From NCBI GenBank assembly GCA_002748455.1, contig PDSL01000021.1:1-57423 (forward strand): 57,423 nt of DNA. Reading direction: 5' to 3'. Positions within the stretch are counted from its first letter, which is position 1. Each line of letters opens with the position of its first letter. This document shows positions 26,501 through 36,107 of this stretch, piece by piece. The DNA comes from Ilumatobacter coccineus (GTDB lineage: Bacteria > Actinomycetota > Acidimicrobiia > Acidimicrobiales > Ilumatobacteraceae). The translations under genes and the position numbers were made by a program. The notes below the pieces were generated by a model, which saw only the letters and a list, made by a program, of their open reading frames with translations, had not been told where the DNA came from and made no database searches.

Positions 26501-28061
26501 TTGCGAGTTGACCAATACAGCGAACTCCGGCCAGATCGAGCTCACCAAGTCGGTGGCCGGGCTGAGCCCAGCAGCAGACTGGTCATTTGACTTTGAGCTG
26601 GCAACCGGTGATCCGGTGATGTCAACCGACTCGGTGACCGTCAGCAAGGCCCAACCAGCGACGGTGTTGACTGACCTCTTGCCCGGTGAGACCTATCACC
26701 TCAACGAGGTGGTACCGGCTGGGTGGAGCTCTGATATCGCTTGCACGGTGACCTCGGCCGACGGGACGACGACGATGTCGTCGGGCCCATGGACGATCCA
26801 ACCGGGTGACTCGATCACGTGCGAGGCAGTCAATACCGCCGATCCCGGTGAGCTCACGATCTCCAAGTCGGTGGTCGATGTGGCTGATGATCTTGATTGG
26901 TCGTTTGAGTTTGAGTTGGCCGCTGGTGATCCGGTGATGTCAACCGACTCGGTGACCCTTGATAAGGCTCAGCCGGCCCAGACGGTGACAGATTTGCTGC
27001 CTGGCGAGACCTACACCTTGGCTGAAGTGGTGCCGGCTGGGTGGAGCTCTGATATCGCTTGCACGGTGACCTCGGCCGACGGGACGACGACGATGTCGTC
27101 GGGCCCATGGACGATCCAACCGGGTGACTCAATCGACTGTGATGTCATCAACACGGCGAAGTCGGGTGAACTCATGGTCGCGAAGCAGATCGATGCTCGA
27201 TCTGATCAGTCGTGGGAATTCAGTTTCACCATCGATCCGGTACCGGCTGGTGCTGACGCCACCCAGACGATCACTGGGGTTGGTCCATCGACGGAAACGA
27301 TTCAGTGGACGGGGCTAACCCCGGGCGTGAGTTATCGGGTGACCGAGGCCGACCCCGGTCCTCGGTGGGTCTCCACGGATCAGGGCTGCATGGTCATACC
27401 GGCTCGCGGTGGTGCGTCCAGCTTGATCGCTCATGCGGGTGATGGCGTGAATGTCGCTCCCGGCGACCACATCGCTTGTGGGTTTGCCAATACCGCTCGC
27501 GGTGATCTGTCGATCGACAAGTCGATCGGTGAGATCATCAGGCTTGGGGGCAGCAGGATCAAGGTGTCATACACGATCGTGGTCACCAGCGATTCAGCCT
27601 TCGTTGAGCCCTACCACATTGATGATGTGCTCCGATTCGGCCAGGGGATCACGGTGTTGTCGACATCGGTGACGTCGGGCGATGCTGGGATCAATCCCGC
27701 CTGGAACGGGATGACGAGCACCGAGCTCACCAATGGTCAGCAGAACCTTGCGCCTAGTGGCCGCCATACCTACACGGTGTCGGTTGAGGCGTCGGTGAGT
27801 GCAACGTCACGTGACGAGAGTCGTGATTGTGTGCTGGCTGTCGGCGAAACTGGGACTGGTCTGGCGAACAGTGCCCAGCTCACCTATGACAACGGTGTTG
27901 ACGAGGATGATGCCTGCGGCGCGGCACCGTCATCGGCGCGGCGGCTCCCGAGGACGGGGTCCGAGGCGGCTCCGCTGATGGGTATCGGATTTGCCGCCAT
28001 CATCGCTGGCGGATTCTTACTCTTGATTTCCCGCCGTCGCCGTCGCGAAAGCGACTGCTGA
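26043..28061 (+). CDS. giant surface protein B, C-terminal fragment with LPRTG anchor
   Basis: The frame resumes the array at WDLDSVTC and reads through four more Cna-B-like modules. These include two consecutive near-copies with the shared segment VPAGWSSDIACTVTSADG. A terminal module reading KVSYTIVVTSDSAFVEPY follows, which resembles DUF11-type repeats, then LPRTG at residues 635-639 of this ORF, a hydrophobic helix and SRRRRRE. It supplies the wall-anchoring end of gene B. The ATG at 26043 is an in-frame internal codon, not a likely true start. A strong hairpin follows the stop codon directly. Confidence 0.72.
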   Translation: MLIRWDLDSVTCTTGVATTSVQQAGAEGVSFTPDAGQTITCTFVNDADESQLMVTKHVANVAADYAWSAQITVTPDPSGASPVTVSGTGPADDTATFTDLVLNQQYTINEIDPGDGWSASELECTYLGSVHADEDPNVDGYQITITEPGSAITCELTNTANSGQIELTKSVAGLSPAADWSFDFELATGDPVMSTDSVTVSKAQPATVLTDLLPGETYHLNEVVPAGWSSDIACTVTSADGTTTMSSGPWTIQPGDSITCEAVNTADPGELTISKSVVDVADDLDWSFEFELAAGDPVMSTDSVTLDKAQPAQTVTDLLPGETYTLAEVVPAGWSSDIACTVTSADGTTTMSSGPWTIQPGDSIDCDVINTAKSGELMVAKQIDARSDQSWEFSFTIDPVPAGADATQTITGVGPSTETIQWTGLTPGVSYRVTEADPGPRWVSTDQGCMVIPARGGASSLIAHAGDGVNVAPGDHIACGFANTARGDLSIDKSIGEIIRLGGSRIKVSYTIVVTSDSAFVEPYHIDDVLRFGQGITVLSTSVTSGDAGINPAWNGMTSTELTNGQQNLAPSGRHTYTVSVEASVSATSRDESRDCVLAVGETGTGLANSAQLTYDNGVDEDDACGAAPSSARRLPRTGSEAAPLMGIGFAAIIAGGFLLLISRRRRRESDC

Positions 28062-28096
28062 GTGTGGGGGATGGGGGCAAGGCCCTCCCCCCACAT
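28062..28096 (+). terminator. terminator after surface protein B
   Basis: A long GC-rich hairpin starts right after the TGA: TGTGGGGG and GGGGGC pair with GGCCCTCCCCCCACA across a short loop with minor mismatches. The T-run is weak. Confidence 0.65.
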
Positions 28097-28754
28097 CGGT
28101 ATTGTTATGCAGCCATGTGCTGGAATATGAGTGCACTTCAATGGATGTATTGGGTGTAACTGGTGGCTGCTCATCGTGTGGTGTGGGGCACATTCCAAGC
28201 TCGCGAGGTCAACCGTCATACGTGGTGAACTTTATGTTTTGTTAACTGCGTGGTAGGTCCCACCATCAGTCGTGAGCTGGATTGCGCTCCGGATCGGTGA
28301 TCAATCCGCCAGCGTGTCACTGTCCTGGATCAGACGTTTGGGGGCTGGAGATCGTTGAGGGCGAGTTGTGCCGATCGGGCGAGCATTTGGACAAATATGG
28401 TGATCTACCAGGGTTGTTGTGGTGATTGTGCGAGAAGATGCACCCCAACACACCCAATGTGTTCATCACGACATTTTCTTGCGTCCAAAAATTCCATTCT
28501 TAGTGCTTGATCATGTGAAGTCAAATTACATTTTGTCTAGTTGGCTTGACGATGGGATGGAACATCAACCGCAGGCGCTCATGCGGAACACCAAGCCAAG
28601 GAATCGACCAGTAGGTAGCGATCGATCCCCGCTCGAAAAAATTGCGTAAGCGTCCATTTGAAATTGAATTGATCTGAACAGACGTGTAAGGGTAGCTAGA
28701 TAGATACATAAACGGCCGACTACACCGTCGGTCACGCAAACAAACGGGGCCACC
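28097..28754. other. 658-bp AT-richer intergenic region before surface protein C
   Basis: I see no convincing gene. The 76-codon ORF at 28419 has no start signal and unconvincing composition. The stretch from about 28200 to 28700 is clearly richer in A+T than its surroundings. Near the 3' end, TTGATC and TAGCTA with an 18-nt spacer are a possible promoter (about 28669-28698), and a small hairpin (CCGAC / GTCGG) lies in the likely 5' leader. No Shine-Dalgarno is obvious before the ATG at 28755. Confidence 0.5.
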
Positions 28755-31700
28755 ATGACTGCTCATTCGTCCGTTGCCGCGATTACTCGGTTTTCGTCTC
28801 GAGTTCTTTTCTCTGCGTTGGTGATTACCGCAAGCGTTGTCCCAGCGCCATTTGGGGGTGGCCTTGTTGGGGCTGACCCCGGTGATCCGCTCCCTGATCA
28901 AGGCAATGAAGCTGACCCTCCTCCGACCTCGCTTGTGGATGAGGCGGTCAGCACGACAGTTTTGGAAACAACGCCGACATCAACTCTTCCTGAGGAAGCT
29001 GTTATTTCGTCGACAACAGCGCCGGTGTCGACAGTTCCCGAACCGGTTGACACAACGATTCCAGTGACAGTACCGGACTCAACACTTCCCCCAACGTCGG
29101 TTGCGCTGCCAAGTGCTCCGGCGACGACACTTCCGCCGACAACGGTTCCGCCCACAACCCTTCCTCCTCTCGACCCTCGTCTTCCACGTGAGTGCGGATC
29201 GATGACTCCAGCGGAATTGGAACTCAACGACATCTCGTGTGAGCTGCCAGCGCTGGGCCTTCGTCAGGCCTCGAGGATGCCCGCCATATCGAACCCCGAA
29301 CTCGAACCATCGTGTGCGATCGATGTCGTCTTGATCGTTGATGAATCAGGATCGATGGAAGGAAAAGAAACCGAGGTGCGCAACGCCCTCAATGCCATCC
29401 TTGATGGATTCAACAACACCGGCACGACCATGGCCATCGTTGGATTCTCTTCAAGTGCACATGTCGAGGTGGGGTACACCACCGTTGACGATGTGTCGAC
29501 AGGATCCGGCGGAGTGCTAGCCAATTATGTTTCGGGCTATGGGACCGGCGGATGGACAAACTGGGACGACGCGCTCCACAAAGCGCACGGCTTGAGCCCT
29601 GCTGATGGCACCACTGAACTCACGCTGATTATCACCGATGGGAACCCCAACCGCTACGAGGATCACACCCATTCGGGCTATTCCGGGTACCCCAGCGGCA
29701 CCGCGATCGGTGAAGCAGTCAATGAAGCAAATTTCATTAAGGATCAGGGAACCCACATGTTTGCTGTCGGGGTCGGCAACCAGATTAGCGAAACCAATAT
29801 TCGCAAGATCACCGGCAATGCTAGGTTCCCTGGCTCATCTACCTTTGGTGCCTCCGACTACATGATCGAGACCGACTTCTCTCAGCTTGAATCATCGTTG
29901 CGCGCTGCCGTCTATGCCCAGTGTGCCCCACAGGTCATCATCAACAAGCGGCTTGATCTCGATGGTGATGGAACCTATGAGACCGATACCGGCAGTGAAG
30001 TCAGCGGATTTGAGTTCACCGGAACGACATCCAACGCGACAGCAACCGTTGACTGGACGCGTCCTGACGTTCCGAATGACACCTCACCGGTGAGCGGAAC
30101 CACCGACAACTCGGGTTCGGTGCAGTTTGAGTGGAGGTTCGGATCCGAAGCCAATCCTCAGCCTGGATCGCTCACGATGAGCGTGGTCGAGGGGCCGCGC
30201 GCCGGTTACACCTATCACGGGGCAGAATGCACCACCAAGAAGTTGTTGAGCGATGGCAGTATCGAGCTCACGACCGACCAGTTCAGCTCGTCAGAAGCGA
30301 TGTCGTTTGCGGTGAGCCAGAGTTCGATCGTGACCTGCGAGGCCTACAACCGGGCCCAGACGGTGGTGGTGTTGGAAAAGGAGTGGGTTGATTCAGTCAC
30401 TGGTGACAGTGCGTTGTTGACGATTGCCGAGTCGACCACGTCGTCGTCGGATACCTCGATCGCTCCGGACGCGCCAAGCGTGGATCTGACCGATCCTGAT
30501 GTTGATCCGACCGATCCGACCATGTTGGATCCTGACAACTCGGCTGAACTGGTCGTGGCAACCGGGGCATCGGTCACCCTCAGTGAAGCCTTGAGCGCCA
30601 CCAGTCTGTACGACCGTGTGCTGACATGTGACCAAGGTTCACTCGACTATGTCGCTGGGGAGACAACCGGGATACTCGATACCACCGGTCTCGCTGGCGA
30701 GACGGTCACCTGTACGTTCACCAATAGCGGTCGATCGGCCCAAATCGATCTCAAGAAGCACTGGGTCAACGGGGTAAATGGTGACACCTTCACCCTCAAC
30801 CTTGACGGGAACACCCAGGGTGTGACGTCAACCGGCGCTGCTGATGAAACCCAGAACGGACCGTCAGCGAGCGCGTTGCCTGGCGACACGATCGTGATTT
30901 CCGAAACCGCGAGCGGGACCAATGCGGTGGACTACACCTCTACGTTGGCCTGTGATGGCGCTACCAATACTCCTCAGCCGGTAGTAGGTCAGGCTGGCAA
31001 GTGGATGTTGGAGATCGCTACCACCGATGCTGGTCAACACATCGAATGTACGCTCACCAATACTCGAGAGCCGATTCAGGTCACCTTGCGGAAGGCCTGG
31101 GTGAACGGCATCGAGAATGACACCGCCGCGCTCACCATCACCGGAGCAGCATCGACTCCTCCCGGAGGGTCGACATCGACGGTTCCCGTGGGGCAGCCGA
31201 ATTATGTGGACACCACCAATGTGGTCACCGCTGAGGTGGCAGCTGGCGGACAACTGGTGTTGAAAGAAGTGCTTGGCTCATCCAACACCGGCCGCTATGA
31301 GGTGGACTCGTTCACCTGTATCGATGAACAGGGCAATCCGATTCCCGACGATCAGTACGCTCATGCTGCTGGAGCACGTGTTGCCAAGGTGCGGCCCACC
31401 GGGCCCGCCTCCAACATCACCTGCACCTTCACCAACACCTCTCAGCGGGGCAAGATCGTGGTGAACAAGCTTGTCGAAGGTGCTGATGGAACGTTTAGCT
31501 TCACTGGTGCCTGGCAGTCGCCGGCAAACTTCGACATCACCACCACCGGTGGGGCTGGTTCGGCCACCTTCGATGGCGTGGTCGTGCCGGCTGATCCGGA
31601 TAGCCGCTACACCCTGGTTGAGGCTGATCCAACGCCTGGATATGACGGCACGGTATTGACATGCAGCTCGGACCAGCCCTATAACCAGACCACCACCGAC

Positions 31701-34700
31701 CTGGCCACACTGACGGCGAGTATTCAGGTGCGTGACGGTGAGACGGTGACGTGTACCTATACCAACACCGAGCGAGCGGTGATCAAGATCATCAAGGACG
31801 CTCGACCCGACGATGCTCAAGACTTCAGCTTCACCATGAGCGGTGATGCAGCTGCAAGTTTCACCCTGGATGATGATCCAGCATCGGCCACGCCAAACGA
31901 ATGGACCTCGCCACGGTTGGCGGCCAATCGCGCCGGTTCGCCCCATACCTACACGATTACTGAAACAGCGGTGGCTGGCTGGACGATCGATACCGCAGCT
32001 TCGCGTTGCGATAGCAGTGATGGCACGGTCAACGCGAACGGCACGATCACGGTGACGCCGTCACCGGGAACGATGACGACCTGCACCGTGGTCAACAAGG
32101 CCGCCGAATCTGGAGTCAGTGTCGCCAAGTCGGTCACCGGCGTCGCCGCAGACTACGCCTGGGGTCCGTTCACGGTGAAGATCGTCGACTCCAACGGTGT
32201 CACGGTGGGTAGTCCGGTCGATCTTTCGGGGACCGGCCCGACCACGGTGACGTCGCCAACGACGATCACCGGGTTGCAGCTCAACCAGATCTATACCTTC
32301 ATCGAGGACCCGCCAACGAATGGCTGGACCAATAGTGGTCTGGCGTGCTCGACAGCGACCTCGGTGCTGACCGATCTCGATCCTGCAGCTCCAGGCTTCC
32401 AGTTCGAGGTCACTGACCCCGACATGAGTTTTGTCTGCACGGCAGCCAATGAGTCGTCAGATGGGTCGATCAAGGTCACCAAGACAGTGAGAAACCACAC
32501 CGGTGATTGGTCATTCGACTTCACCCTGGCCGATGATGATCCAGCGACGGCCGATCAGGTGTTCACGCTTGATCAGGACAACACCGGCTACGAGTTTTCT
32601 CAGCTGGAGACCGGCGCTGAATACACCTTGACCGAGACCGTTCCTGACGGATGGACCTCGGCCATGTGGTGCACGGTCACATCGGCTGATGGGTCGTCGG
32701 CATCGTCGACCGGTCCGTGGACCATCCAACCAGGCGATCGGATCAGGTGCTGTGTCCGAAACACGCGGAATCTGATCCCCGTTGCGGTGGCGAAGCATTG
32801 GAACGATCCGGCCTCGACTGACGATGCCACCCTGACCGCATCAGGCGCTGAGTCGGCTGCAAATATCGACTTCAGCGTGTATGACGGTCACGATGGGACA
32901 TCGGGAACCACCATGTTCTGGTCTGGCGAGACGGTCAGCTTGGCTGAAACCTTCCCCGCTGGGAATGTGGCGGCCTACGGCACATCATTGGAGTGCCGGG
33001 CAGCAACGAGTACCAGTGTGGGCGACCCTGTCGGCGTGCTGTCGTTCACCGCTGGTGCGTTGACCGGCGAACTCGCCCTTCCAGCGACTCTGCCTGATGG
33101 CTACGACCATGTGCTGTGTACGTGGACCAATACACGGGACCTCAATACGGTCTCGCTGACCAAGCGCTGGATCGATGCGCCACAAGGTGACCAGGCCGAT
33201 ATCGAGTTGAGTATCGATGCCAGCAACACCCACTCCACGACCTCAACAGCTGATGGAACACCGGTATTCGTCGACACCGGCCACGCGGTGTCCACCCTTG
33301 TTGGTGGTGGTGACACGATCAGCCTGTCCGAAGAGCTGAACGCCGACAATTCCGCGTCCTACACCACGACATGGTCGTGTTCGTCACCTGGGTGGCCCGC
33401 TGACGTCACCGGCACGGGAACGTCAGGCCAATTCGTGATGCCGGCATCTGACGCAGTGTCGTGTGTGATCACCAATACCGCGGTGACCACCACGCTCCAT
33501 ATCGACAAGGTATGGGTCAATGCGGTCGCTGGCGACACCGCCGACATCACGGTGAGTGGGACCAAGCGGCCGGTTGCGCCGGCAACAGCTACAGCCGATG
33601 CTGACAATGTGGCGGCGCCGGGTGAAACCGATCCGGACGTGTTGACCATCACGGTGACCTCTGGTGAGGCAGACATCTCGGTCAGCGAAGTCATCAACTC
33701 CACCACAGCGACCTACACCCAGGTCTTGTCGTGTACTGGGGTTGACGATCTCGATCCTGATGCTGGCACCTTCACCATCCCCACCAACCCGACGGTCGAG
33801 CCACGCTGCACCCTCACCAATACAGCTCAGCGAGGCACCATCATCATCAACAAGCTTGTCGATGGGGCTGGTGGAGACTTCACCTTTGATGGTGATTGGG
33901 CTGACTCAAGCGGCAACGCAGTGGGCCAGTTCGTCTTGTCCCCACCAGATGCTGGTACTGACACCGAGATGTGGACCGATGTACTTGTCGGCTCGTATCA
34001 GGTGGTTGAAACCGACGCTCCAGACTATGACCAAACCTTGAACTGTTCCGAGATGGGACGCGGTGTCGATCATGGTTCATGGACATCAGGGATGACTGGA
34101 CATATCGACCTGGATGACGGTGAAACCGTCACGTGTACCTATACCAATACCGAGAGGGCAGCTCTCATCGTGATCGAGGACAGCCAACCCGATGACGATC
34201 AGGTCTTCGACTACACGTTGCAGTCGTTGCTCGAGCGTTCGACATATAGCGCTCGAAGCTTGTTCATCACGTTTAGCCTGGTTGATCAGCCGGCGAGTCC
34301 TCCGACAAACACGTGGTCGACAACCTTGTCACCCCACATCAAGTACCGCCTGATTCAGAACTATGTCCCCAACTGGGATCTCACCAGTGTCGGCTGTGAT
34401 GCTCCAACTCAGGTGGTGCAAGACGCCACGAGTCAGGGCATCGACATCAGGCCCGATGCCGGGCAGACGATTACCTGCCTCTTTGTCAACAAGGCTGGTG
34501 AGAGTGGATTGACGGTGACCAAGTCGGTGGAGAACGTCACCCCCGATCTCGAGTGGTCATTCAAGCTCGCGCTCACACCTGATCCATCGGGATCGTCGCC
34601 GGTGACGGTGTCCGGTGTGGGCGAGAGCAGCACCACGGTTGGGTTTGGCAATCTTGTGCTCAACCAGCAGTACACCATCGAGGAAGTCCCCATGCCGGGA

Positions 34701-35732
34701 TGGTCGGCGTCCGAGATGACATGCGCCTATCTGAACGAGCCTCTGAGTGACGAAGATCCACTGGTCGACGGGTATCAGTTCACCATTGCTGAACCGTCAT
34801 CGGTGGTGACCTGTGAACTGACCAATACTGCTGATCCTGGTGAGGTCGAGGTGACCAAGAAGGTCGTCGCTGGGGATGATCAGTCTTGGCAGTTCAGCTT
34901 CACCATTGACCCGGTACCGGCTGGCGCTGATGCCACTCAGACGATCACTGGCACTGGCGCCTCGACCGAGGTAGTCCGATGGGCGGGGCTGATGCCTGGT
35001 GTGAACTACACGATTACCGAGGCTGACGCTGGCACCCGATGGGTGTCCGATGGCCAAGGATGTGTCGTCATCGCTGATGACGGCAGTGCGGCTCCCTTGG
35101 TCGATGATGCTGGTGACGGGTTTGCTGTTACCCCCGGAGCCCACATTGCCTGTGACTTCACCAATACCGCCCGAGGTGATCTGAGCGTCGCCAAGTCGGT
35201 GGCTGGGGTGACCGATCTTGGTGGGGGCAAGGTCCGGATCGTCTACACCCTTGTCGTCACGAGCGATTCCGACATGGACGAGCCGTATGTCGTGGATGAC
35301 ACCTTGCACTTTGGCGCTGGCATCTCGGTCGTGGCAGCGTCGGTCACGTCAAGCGACGCGGTGGTGAATCCGAATTGGAACGGGGTCACCGATACCGCGG
35401 TCACCGACGCCGTCCAGGCGCTTCCTCCGAATGGCACCCACACCTTCACCGTTACGGTTGAAGCGCTGATCACGACGGGGTCGAGCGCAGAGAGTCGCAA
35501 CTGTGTGTTGTCGACCGGTGAAACCGGGACGGGCCTGCTCAACAGTGCTCGGGTGATCTATGACAATGGGGTTGGCGAAGACGATGCCTGTGGGACTCCG
35601 CCGCCGCCAAAGGTGCCTCACTTGCCGAGGACGGGAGCCAATACGGTTCCGTTCACGGGGCTTGGATTCGCTGCCATCCTGGCCGGTGGATTCATGCTGC
35701 TTCTCTCGCGCCGTCGCCGTCAGGAGGTATAA
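28755..35732 (+). CDS. giant LPXTG-anchored surface protein C: VWA plus about 15 Cna-B-like modules
   Basis: A 2325-residue intact paralogue. Signal peptide (about residues 15-41), Thr/Pro-rich stalk, VWA domain with DESGS at 196-200, then about 15 modules and a DUF11-like last module. The first has DLDGDGTYET. LPRTG is at 2290-2294, followed by a hydrophobic helix and SRRRRQEV. Unlike genes A and B, the second module has no jelly-roll insert: the Glu-Ser-Thr-rich link passes straight to DTSIAPDAPSVDLTDP. Two modules are odd: one ends RCCVRNT in place of the usual C-x-V-x-N, and one has an unusual stretch SLLERSTYSARSLF. No deleted modules are seen here. It should be a wall-anchored, fibre-like adhesin; the ligand is unknown. 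Confidence 0.9.
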   Translation: MTAHSSVAAITRFSSRVLFSALVITASVVPAPFGGGLVGADPGDPLPDQGNEADPPPTSLVDEAVSTTVLETTPTSTLPEEAVISSTTAPVSTVPEPVDTTIPVTVPDSTLPPTSVALPSAPATTLPPTTVPPTTLPPLDPRLPRECGSMTPAELELNDISCELPALGLRQASRMPAISNPELEPSCAIDVVLIVDESGSMEGKETEVRNALNAILDGFNNTGTTMAIVGFSSSAHVEVGYTTVDDVSTGSGGVLANYVSGYGTGGWTNWDDALHKAHGLSPADGTTELTLIITDGNPNRYEDHTHSGYSGYPSGTAIGEAVNEANFIKDQGTHMFAVGVGNQISETNIRKITGNARFPGSSTFGASDYMIETDFSQLESSLRAAVYAQCAPQVIINKRLDLDGDGTYETDTGSEVSGFEFTGTTSNATATVDWTRPDVPNDTSPVSGTTDNSGSVQFEWRFGSEANPQPGSLTMSVVEGPRAGYTYHGAECTTKKLLSDGSIELTTDQFSSSEAMSFAVSQSSIVTCEAYNRAQTVVVLEKEWVDSVTGDSALLTIAESTTSSSDTSIAPDAPSVDLTDPDVDPTDPTMLDPDNSAELVVATGASVTLSEALSATSLYDRVLTCDQGSLDYVAGETTGILDTTGLAGETVTCTFTNSGRSAQIDLKKHWVNGVNGDTFTLNLDGNTQGVTSTGAADETQNGPSASALPGDTIVISETASGTNAVDYTSTLACDGATNTPQPVVGQAGKWMLEIATTDAGQHIECTLTNTREPIQVTLRKAWVNGIENDTAALTITGAASTPPGGSTSTVPVGQPNYVDTTNVVTAEVAAGGQLVLKEVLGSSNTGRYEVDSFTCIDEQGNPIPDDQYAHAAGARVAKVRPTGPASNITCTFTNTSQRGKIVVNKLVEGADGTFSFTGAWQSPANFDITTTGGAGSATFDGVVVPADPDSRYTLVEADPTPGYDGTVLTCSSDQPYNQTTTDLATLTASIQVRDGETVTCTYTNTERAVIKIIKDARPDDAQDFSFTMSGDAAASFTLDDDPASATPNEWTSPRLAANRAGSPHTYTITETAVAGWTIDTAASRCDSSDGTVNANGTITVTPSPGTMTTCTVVNKAAESGVSVAKSVTGVAADYAWGPFTVKIVDSNGVTVGSPVDLSGTGPTTVTSPTTITGLQLNQIYTFIEDPPTNGWTNSGLACSTATSVLTDLDPAAPGFQFEVTDPDMSFVCTAANESSDGSIKVTKTVRNHTGDWSFDFTLADDDPATADQVFTLDQDNTGYEFSQLETGAEYTLTETVPDGWTSAMWCTVTSADGSSASSTGPWTIQPGDRIRCCVRNTRNLIPVAVAKHWNDPASTDDATLTASGAESAANIDFSVYDGHDGTSGTTMFWSGETVSLAETFPAGNVAAYGTSLECRAATSTSVGDPVGVLSFTAGALTGELALPATLPDGYDHVLCTWTNTRDLNTVSLTKRWIDAPQGDQADIELSIDASNTHSTTSTADGTPVFVDTGHAVSTLVGGGDTISLSEELNADNSASYTTTWSCSSPGWPADVTGTGTSGQFVMPASDAVSCVITNTAVTTTLHIDKVWVNAVAGDTADITVSGTKRPVAPATATADADNVAAPGETDPDVLTITVTSGEADISVSEVINSTTATYTQVLSCTGVDDLDPDAGTFTIPTNPTVEPRCTLTNTAQRGTIIINKLVDGAGGDFTFDGDWADSSGNAVGQFVLSPPDAGTDTEMWTDVLVGSYQVVETDAPDYDQTLNCSEMGRGVDHGSWTSGMTGHIDLDDGETVTCTYTNTERAALIVIEDSQPDDDQVFDYTLQSLLERSTYSARSLFITFSLVDQPASPPTNTWSTTLSPHIKYRLIQNYVPNWDLTSVGCDAPTQVVQDATSQGIDIRPDAGQTITCLFVNKAGESGLTVTKSVENVTPDLEWSFKLALTPDPSGSSPVTVSGVGESSTTVGFGNLVLNQQYTIEEVPMPGWSASEMTCAYLNEPLSDEDPLVDGYQFTIAEPSSVVTCELTNTADPGEVEVTKKVVAGDDQSWQFSFTIDPVPAGADATQTITGTGASTEVVRWAGLMPGVNYTITEADAGTRWVSDGQGCVVIADDGSAAPLVDDAGDGFAVTPGAHIACDFTNTARGDLSVAKSVAGVTDLGGGKVRIVYTLVVTSDSDMDEPYVVDDTLHFGAGISVVAASVTSSDAVVNPNWNGVTDTAVTDAVQALPPNGTHTFTVTVEALITTGSSAESRNCVLSTGETGTGLLNSARVIYDNGVGEDDACGTPPPPKVPHLPRTGANTVPFTGLGFAAILAGGFMLLLSRRRRQEV

Positions 35733-35792
35733 ACCCATCGACGATGCTGCCGAATAGTCAGTTCCCAATCACCCAATTGACAACTGAGGAGT

Positions 35793-35836
35793 GAGTTGGG
35801 GAGGTGATGACACTGGCATCACCTCCCCAACTCTTT
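35793..35836 (+). terminator. strong terminator after surface protein C
   Basis: Perfect 17-bp inverted repeat (GAGTTGGGGAGGTGATG / CATCACCTCCCCAACTC) with a 7-nt loop, followed by TTT, 60 nt after the stop codon. It is the clearest intrinsic terminator of the surface-protein block. The remaining 271 nt to gene D hold a small GGCGC-ATCA-GCGCC hairpin near 36062 and no ORF. Confidence 0.85.
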
Positions 35837-36107
35837 GGCCTGATCAGTTGGTGCTGATTTCGCGAGTCGTTGGCCCAAGAGGTGTCTGATCGTCCGGTGA
35901 TGACCGGTTGTCGGGGGCGGAGCGTGCTTGAGAGGTGCGCACTGACGTGAAAGATGACTGCCAGTTGGATCGCATACGTCGAAGCTAGGTACGTCAAATA
36001 AACCGCAAATAATTGACTGCGGGCTGCAATTGCTCTGGTCGATGGTGCCAAACTAGGGAATCGGCGCATCAGCGCCAGTAGTTCCACACGACCACATTGG
36101 GACCACC

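Noticed and set aside
28419-28649. 76-codon ORF in the gap before surface protein C
   Set aside because: No ribosome binding site or leaderless -10, AT-rich composition unlike neighbouring genes, and no recognisable motif.
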